Assembly: GCA_024196135.1 (NCBI GenBank)
Contig: JAMQCK010000104.1
Coordinates: forward strand, 1-64,000
Source of the DNA: Pleurotus ostreatus/Saccharomyces cerevisiae fusant
Lineage: Eukaryota > Opisthokonta
Length of the DNA: 64,000 bases
Direction: 5' to 3'
The translations under genes were made by a program, and so were the position numbers. The notes under the pieces are model-generated. The model was not told where the DNA came from. It did not search any database and saw only the letters and a list, made by a program, of their open reading frames with translations. Every line of letters starts with the position of its first letter. Within the stretch, counting starts at the first letter, position 1. This document shows, one piece after another, positions 58,171 through 64,000 of this stretch.

Positions 58171-61028
58171 CTATCTGCGACTCCTCGACCGCTCTGCGAG
58201 CCGGCTTGATCGACGGAGGGGCTGCTGCGAGTCGTTGCTCCTCGTTCGATTACGCGAGCGGCGTGGGGCGGGAGGCGGTGCTGGTGGGGCTGCCGGTGCC
58301 ACAGTCCGCGAGCGCTTCGAGCGAGGCGCGGCCGCGTCCTGCACCCTCCGCTTCGTCGACTTCTTCCGCTTCTGGCCAAGCGCCACCTTGGCCTCTGGGT
58401 CTTGGGATTCTCCCTCTCCTGTCTCGTCGACGTCCATGGCTTTGGGTGCGGTGCCCTCGGATGGCGGCGGAGAGGGTTTTTCGATGAATTCACCCGTCTC
58501 GAGGTCGAATCGCCTGAACGGTATAAAGGCGTCCTGGCCCTCAAGGTCGGTGTAGTACTTTGAGACTTGTTGGAAGGAGGCGCGGATGGTATCGTAGATC
58601 TTCGCGTGCTCGTCGAAGAGCTCCTTCGGCATGCGCCGGGGATTGCCGTCCTTGTCCTTCGGAGCGTCATCCAAGTCGAGGCGTCCCTCAACAGCCATGT
58701 ATACCTCCACGAGATCGGGGAGGAGGCCTGGAAGGCTGGCCATTGGGGATGCGTCGCCGTAGACCGTCCGAAGCAGGTGCTTGACCTCTGCCTGGGCGGC
58801 GTTGTCCTGCAGAAGATCGACTCGCTTCGCCGACGCCTGGGTGCTGTTGGGGAATACACCATCAGCCCATGTCTTCAGGGCTGACAAGGTCGGTCCGATG
58901 TCCTGCCAGAGCTTAGTCGTGAGCAGCTCGCGAGGTACATGGCGCATAGCGAATTCGAGGGCCATCCATATTGTCGACTCAAGGTCGTGGAGGAAGTTGT
59001 GGGAAAAATAGACGGCTGCCAGCTTTGTGACCCGCAGTCCTCCATGAAACATATGCTTGCGAAGTTGCGTCTCGACAGCCATGTAGTCACCCGTACCCTG
59101 CCATACGATTCGTGAGTTTAGAAGCAAAGCGAGGGATATACGACATACCGTCAGGGGGTCGTGCCGAGAGATCCTGGTGTACTCTCGACAATACTCGAGG
59201 TCAGCGACTTGGACCATGTAGCGCTTGCACAGGGGTTCAGAGGGCGCCGCGGATCTCAAGCTTCGAATCATGATGTTGCCTGGGCTGATGTCTCGATGCA
59301 TCCAGCCGATGCGACGAAACCAGGTCAGGACTAGAGACAAATCAGCCTTCGCGCAGAACGTCGTTGGAATACTGGGGCTCACCGTACACAGCCTGATCGA
59401 GGGCGAAGAAGAAGACAGCGGGATCGTTAATTTTGTAGAGGTCGGTGCAGACATGGCGGTACAACGTCCGACAGTGCTTGCGACCTAGAAGTTGCAGTGC
59501 TTCGGGCTTCTTCTGCGCAACAACCTGAGGGCCGATGTAGCCTGCGCTGTCACGAAGACTGCTGCCCTTGACCTTGGGCTTGGTGGCCTTCCTGCCCTTC
59601 GGGTTCTGCTCGTCTACATACTCGTAGGCTTCGGCATTCTCCGGAGGGGCGGGAACGGTGTCGACGAAGGTCTCCCAGTCCACCACACCGTCGGCTACAA
59701 TCTGCAGGAAGTGCTGCCACACCTCCTCCAGTTCCTCCGGCGACTGCGTAGAAGCCTTCAAAGCATCCTTGAGATTGCTCTGGATCTGGAATTCCAGTTT
59801 GGTTTGCTTGTCGTCGAAGAGCCAATAATCGCGCAGCGCGTACTCCTGCGTGTCTTCCTCGGAGAAGGTGTCGGCCTTGCCCTTTTCCGTAACGCGCTTG
59901 ACCTTGAAGACCCGCATGGCGCGCCTGTAGAGCGACGCTGCGCAGTTCTCGTGCAGTATGGCGACCGTCTGGTACGTGCGCACGACGCCGTCCTCGTGGC
60001 GGACATCGAACTGGTATTGCCACTGATTCGTCCCATCGACGACGCGAATGACGGTCGGATCGAAGCCAAGCGAGTACTCTTTCGCGAAGGACACGAATAC
60101 AATCCATTCGATTAGCTGTTCCTTGTCCTACGCAATATTAGCAATGGAAACATGGCCAGCAACAAGGTCACACACCACATGGATGTCGAACTCATCAGTG
60201 ACGATTGAATGCGAACGAGAGTGGCACCACAGACGCGCTGTCGTGCCCTCGATAGTGATGGCAAAGTGAAATCTCCGACGGATGTCGGCGTAGAGGTAGT
60301 GTCCCGCAGCGCCAATGGTCTTGTCTTCGTCCTGTGAGTTGTCAAGGTCAACTTCAAGAAATACCAGCGAACGATGTACTTACATCACGCATGGTAGCCG
60401 CTGTAAGCCTGAGCTTGACTTCCATCGACGCCACCACGTCTGCCGTGTTGATGATACGCTTCGAGTTGTCGCTGAGGGACTCAATGTTTTGGGAGTGTGC
60501 GCTCCCGGAGCGAGTGTTTTGCGCGTAGGTGGACTGGGATAGGTAGTGCAGGGCATCGACGTGAAAAGAAGAACCGGGGACTTCGGAAAGAGTCTCCTCG
60601 TTCGGTCGGCTCTCGAAGAGAGACGACCGCCCGTCCAGCGAGAAGCGGCCGGATGGGCATGTGGCAGCAGCATTCACCACGGCTTCGACGACTTTGACCA
60701 GACGGCCGAAGTGTGCGTTCTCGGTTTTGAGGGCTTTCCGGGGCAACAGTTCTTTCCACTTGCCACCATAGAACTGACGGTCGGCCGTCAGCTGACCAAT
60801 GATGGCAGCACGGTCTTCCTTGGATAGGCGGTAGTAGCCATGGGGTTCGACATACGTCGACCAGAAGTCGTCGATGGAGCATTGTACGGAGTGGCCTTCG
60901 GCGGCGGTGGCATGCATGACGCGGGCTTGTTTGGTGTTTTCCTCCTTTCGAGCGTCCGGGGGTCTAGCAGAGTCCTTACGCGGAGAGTCGTTGAGGGCGC
61001 TGCACTTGGGATACTCTGAGAATGGCAT
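58171..61028 (-). CDS. FunK1-family protein kinase, copy B
   Basis: Paralogue of the kinase at 33.4-36.1 kb. ATG 61028 (MPFSEYPKCSALNDSPRK) opens a frame running into KEENTKQARVMHATAAEGH; the longer frame upstream begins with GTG. The N-terminal half includes DFWSTYVEPHGYYRLSKEDR and LFESRPNEETLSEVPGSSFH. The kinase core has LGRKHCRTLYRHVC, WMHRDISPGNIMIRSL, VADLEYCREYT and GTGDYMAVETQLRKHMF. IWMALEFAMRHVP and PSPPPSEGTAPKAMDVDE come next. The last 31 residues differ from copy A at two positions and end RSSRLAERSRSRR. The intron positions match copy A. Both copies look intact, so both may be active. Confidence 0.87.
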
Positions 61029-61669
61029 AGTTAGTGAGTGGCGCGCAGGAGAGGATGAGGGAGAGATGAGGGTGAACGAGGACGAATGTAAACATTGCAC
61101 TCACAGGTTTTGTCTCTAATCTGTCACGTGAGCGAGCAAAGTGCGCGAGCCGGGCCAAGCTCTCGTTTGTCGAGAGGCGGGTGAGGGTTCGGTTCAAGAA
61201 CAATGACCGCGAATTGCCGCGTGCTGATCTTTGCTGACTCAGCGGACAGCCCGGCCCGATTTTAGCACGTGATACCCATGTGGCATGGCGTAGCGCCAAC
61301 CTGTAGTGTTCAACAGCCAATTGCCGAGTTTGAGCGGGTTCGGACCTCCTGATAGTCATCATACACCAAGTAAATGACCAGATAGTGTGCAAGATCCACG
61401 TTGCATAGGTGAAAATGTACAATAGAGTAGAGGAAAGCGCGGCGAGATCGCAGCAATAAGTACCCGAAAGCTTGCAACTATGTACATGGTCGTGGATCTG
61501 CAGATAGCAAGACGAAACCGAAGAAAAGCAGTATAATACACAGGTACGCTAAGTACTGGGTAAGCGGTGTAAACGTAGCTGAAGGGGAGGACTCAAGTTA
61601 GTGAGTACTTGGAAGAGTCCGAAGAGCGCCAAGGAACCCTAAATGTGTACCCAAACAGAGCGTAGTAGA
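61029..61669. other. Intergenic: FunK1 copy B upstream and 3' flank of the right-edge gene
   Basis: Up to about 61480 this is duplicated leader and promoter; beyond it I see nothing distinctive. CACGTGA and TGAGTCAGC recur here as in arm A. Confidence 0.5.
61091..61229 (-). promoter_or_regulatory. Highly conserved FunK1 leader block, copy B
   Basis: Counterpart of 33045-33183, with five differences counted by eye. It carries the same CACGTGA and the same GTGAGT donor-like site. Confidence 0.6.
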
Positions 61670-64000
61670 TCATAAAGGTCCAATATCCTCCTGGGATATG
61701 ACAGGCACTGCCCTCGGCCGCTCGTACGCGCCCGAATCCTCCACGCTATCCTGTGCCAGAGGACGCGGGACGCTGATCACGAGCGGCTTGGCTGGCCGCA
61801 AAGAGTTGTTCGAGCCTTGTCGTCGCGGACCAGGTGGCATCGCGTAGCTAGTGGGTGGCATGTTGAAGCTGTTCGAGCGGTTGTGCGCCGTTGGCTTGAT
61901 AGCAGACCGCGGTGGGAGGCCTGGTCCGGAACCGCTGCCCAGGATGAGCGGCTTCAGCGGTGCGACCTCCTTGGTGACGGAGGAAATGCGAACATGTCGC
62001 GTCGGACGAGCTTCGACAGGCGGCGCGGTCGTCACTGGCGGCCCTCCTGAGGTCAGGCGGAGTGGCCGTAGTATTGGACCACTGGGTGCTGTTTCTATCA
62101 CGCCTACTGTTGAACCTTCCTCGGGTAGACTATTCGACCTTGGCGACCGAGAGCGATTCGTTGGCGAGGGGTTCGATGGCAACGTAGGGCCTCGCGCTAT
62201 CGATTCCTCACCCGTACTCGGCCGTGAGCTAACAGAAGACGGGAAAGCCTGAGAAGGGATGGCCGTGCGCTCAACATTGACTTGCAACGGGCTGGCAGTG
62301 GTCTCATTCCCTGGCGATGTCAGGTCTGTCGCGAGTCGTCAGTAATTTGCCAGTCACATAACCTGTATGACTGCACTTACTCCCAATAAACGAAGTCACA
62401 TCAAACTGCGTCATCTCCGACTGCATCCTCCCCGAGTTGGGCATAGGCGTCACCGGGCTCATAGGCATCGGCTGGCTGGGCGTGACCGGCATGGGCATAC
62501 CCGCCGTCGTCGGCGTACTGGGCATAACCTGCGGCGTCACCGGCGTGTTGGGCAGCACCTGCTCTGCAACTGGCGTCACAGGCATCATCGGACTCTCCCT
62601 CACCGGACTCGCTAGCCCCGCCAATTTGCTGGCTGCTTCGAAAGAGCGCGGCACGATGAACGAGGTCACGTCGTACTGCGTGCCCCCGCTCTGTATGCGC
62701 CCGCCGCGCGAAGAGGGCGTGGTAGGGCTGGAGAGAGCGCTGCCGCCCGGTTGTGGTGGTTGCAGCGTGACGCTCTGCGGGAAGTCCTCAGTGCGTCCGC
62801 GCGTGGGCGACGCCGAGTTCGAGAGCGTCGGCGATATGCCGCCCATCGGGGACAGTGACAAGCCCATCGGTAACGGAGACAAAGCCATAGGGGAAGAGGT
62901 GGCTCCCAATGGTGCTTGTACAATCAAAGACGACCGTTTGGGCTCCGAAGACGACTGCTGCTGCGCCAGCAACGGGGTCCGAGGAACAGCAGACGGCAAT
63001 GGCGACGGCGATGCGCTCACGCCTCCATTAGGCGGCGGAGCGGGGAAGACGCTCAGCGAGAAGCTGGACTCTCCAGACGCCGCGGTCATCTTCCCGCTCA
63101 TATCGCTCGTGCTCGTCCCGCGCGAGGGAATGACCTTGACAACGACCGAGTTCGTGTCACTCGGTGCGCCGCTCGGCATGGGGTCCACCGTCCCGCTCTC
63201 CGGTCGGTTATCTTGAATGGTAGTGGCGAAGGACGAGCGCGGGGAGAAGAGCCGGAGCGCCGCGATGCTCTTGTCGAGCTCGTTCTGCTGCCGGAGGAGC
63301 TCGTCGATGGAGGTGCCACTGCCGTGCCGAGAGGAATACGGAAGCGAGAAGTCCGTTGATGGCATGCGGAGGTCTCCCCTGGCGGTCATTGGCTCAGCCG
63401 TGCTGCTGGCCATGGTCATCGGTGTGAACGGGATGACGCGCCGGTCTCTGGGGTCGATGAGGCCCTCCAGACCGTAGATCGGCGACTCGGGAGTCCGCGG
63501 ACGAGCGGCTGGCATCTGCGGCATCAAGTACGACGACGCGGCGGCAGAGTTCGAGTACGGCATATAGTACGAGCCCAACGAGATTTCCGTGGCCGGACGA
63601 GTGGCGTTGCTCGACGAGTTGGATCCGTTGCGATCACTGTCTGGGCTGGTACCTCGCACATCCTCACCCGAGCTCTTCTCTGAGATCGTCGGGAAGATGA
63701 CGACCTCTGAAGTCTCGGGCCGCATCGGCATACGACTTTGGCTAGCAGCCGTCGAGGGAGACGGCGCTGCGCTATCGGCTGTGTATTGCGAGCCACCCCA
63801 AGGGCCTTGTCCATCGCGCTTCAGCTCTGACACATGCGGGCTGAGCACCTCCACGGTATCAGAAAGCTTCGACCCGCTGTTCGACGACGGAGGTCCGCCA
63901 CCACCACCACCGCGCTCCGGGTCCATGTCGAAGAATCGCATAGACGATGCCGTCGAGTATAAGCTCTGCGGTCGCGAGGGCCGCCGCGGAGAAAGGTAGG
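61670..64000 (-). CDS. C-terminal part of a Ser/Pro-rich protein, 5' end beyond the right edge
   Basis: The minus-strand frame is open to the window edge (YLSPRRPSRPQSLYSTASS before the first in-window ATG at 63941), so the gene starts outside. The visible part is low-complexity: Ser/Pro/Met-rich with MPVTPVAEQVLPNTPVTPQV-type repeats. An oligo-Gly stretch and a short helical segment (SIDELLRQQNELDKSIAALR) are also present. A motif occurs twice, GGTQYDVTSFI and EMTQFDVTSFI. An intron near 62.3 kb leads to the last exon, ending PVISQEDIGPL. The composition fits the cytosolic tail of a membrane protein whose domain lies off the edge, but that is a guess. Confidence 0.7.

Larger units (their letters stand above)
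57850..61480 (-). repeat. FunK1 segmental duplication, arm B (inverted)
   Basis: Inverted counterpart of 32829-36410. Both 5' and 3' non-coding flanks align, not only the coding part. The arms are about 21 kb apart at their inner ends. Confidence 0.85.

Overview
The window reads as nuclear DNA of a filamentous basidiomycete, most likely an Agaricomycete. Genes are dense and GC-rich and carry many introns of about 45-70 bases with GTRNGT donors and CTRAY branch sites. The gene content includes families amplified in mushroom-forming fungi: FunK1 kinases, the BTB family with a WFDDGNIIL signature, a protein with a DUF6697-like C-terminus, and a two-domain cupredoxin. Coding assignments come from reading spliced exons by eye. 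Gene ends are stop codons and gene starts are ATGs unless the entry says otherwise.

Left part (1-28 kb), mostly housekeeping: KAE1 (tRNA t6A, +), a GT8 glycosyltransferase (-), RPS28 (-), a coiled-coil/DUF6697-like protein (-), mitochondrial PDH E2 (-), exosome cap subunit CSL4 (+), an FCP1/NIF-like HAD protein with an altered catalytic motif (-), a 2OG-Fe(II) oxygenase (+), a siderophore-type MFS transporter (-), the chromatin remodeller INO80 (-), fumarase (-), PEX11 (+), the twin-Cx9C protein CMC1 (-) and lipoyl synthase (-). Several belong to mitochondrial or peroxisomal energy metabolism. Lipoyl synthase makes the cofactor carried by PDH E2.

Middle (28-36.5 kb), an accessory block: three tandem BTB/POZ paralogues (+), followed by a FunK1 kinase (+). 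The FunK1 gene and its flanks recur in inverted orientation at 57.8-61.5 kb, forming a segmental duplication of about 3.6 kb per arm.

Right part (36.8-64 kb): a SAP/coiled-coil protein (-), a DHX29-like DExH helicase (-), cytochrome b2-type L-lactate dehydrogenase (-), RPL22 (-) head-to-head with CBF5 (+), a GPI-anchored cupredoxin (-), a POM34-like nuclear pore membrane protein (+) directly followed by NUP96 (+), the second FunK1 copy (-), and the C-terminal part of a Ser/Pro-rich protein that runs off the right edge (-).

The strongest leads are these: the inverted FunK1 duplication, whose 139-base leader block is better conserved than the adjacent coding sequence; the BTB array, in which one copy appears to have turned an exonic segment into an intron or acquired a frameshift; a probable frameshift at the N-terminus of the DHX29-like gene; and compact promoter motifs (an MCB-containing palindrome, a helically phased triple repeat, a TATA-containing palindrome).
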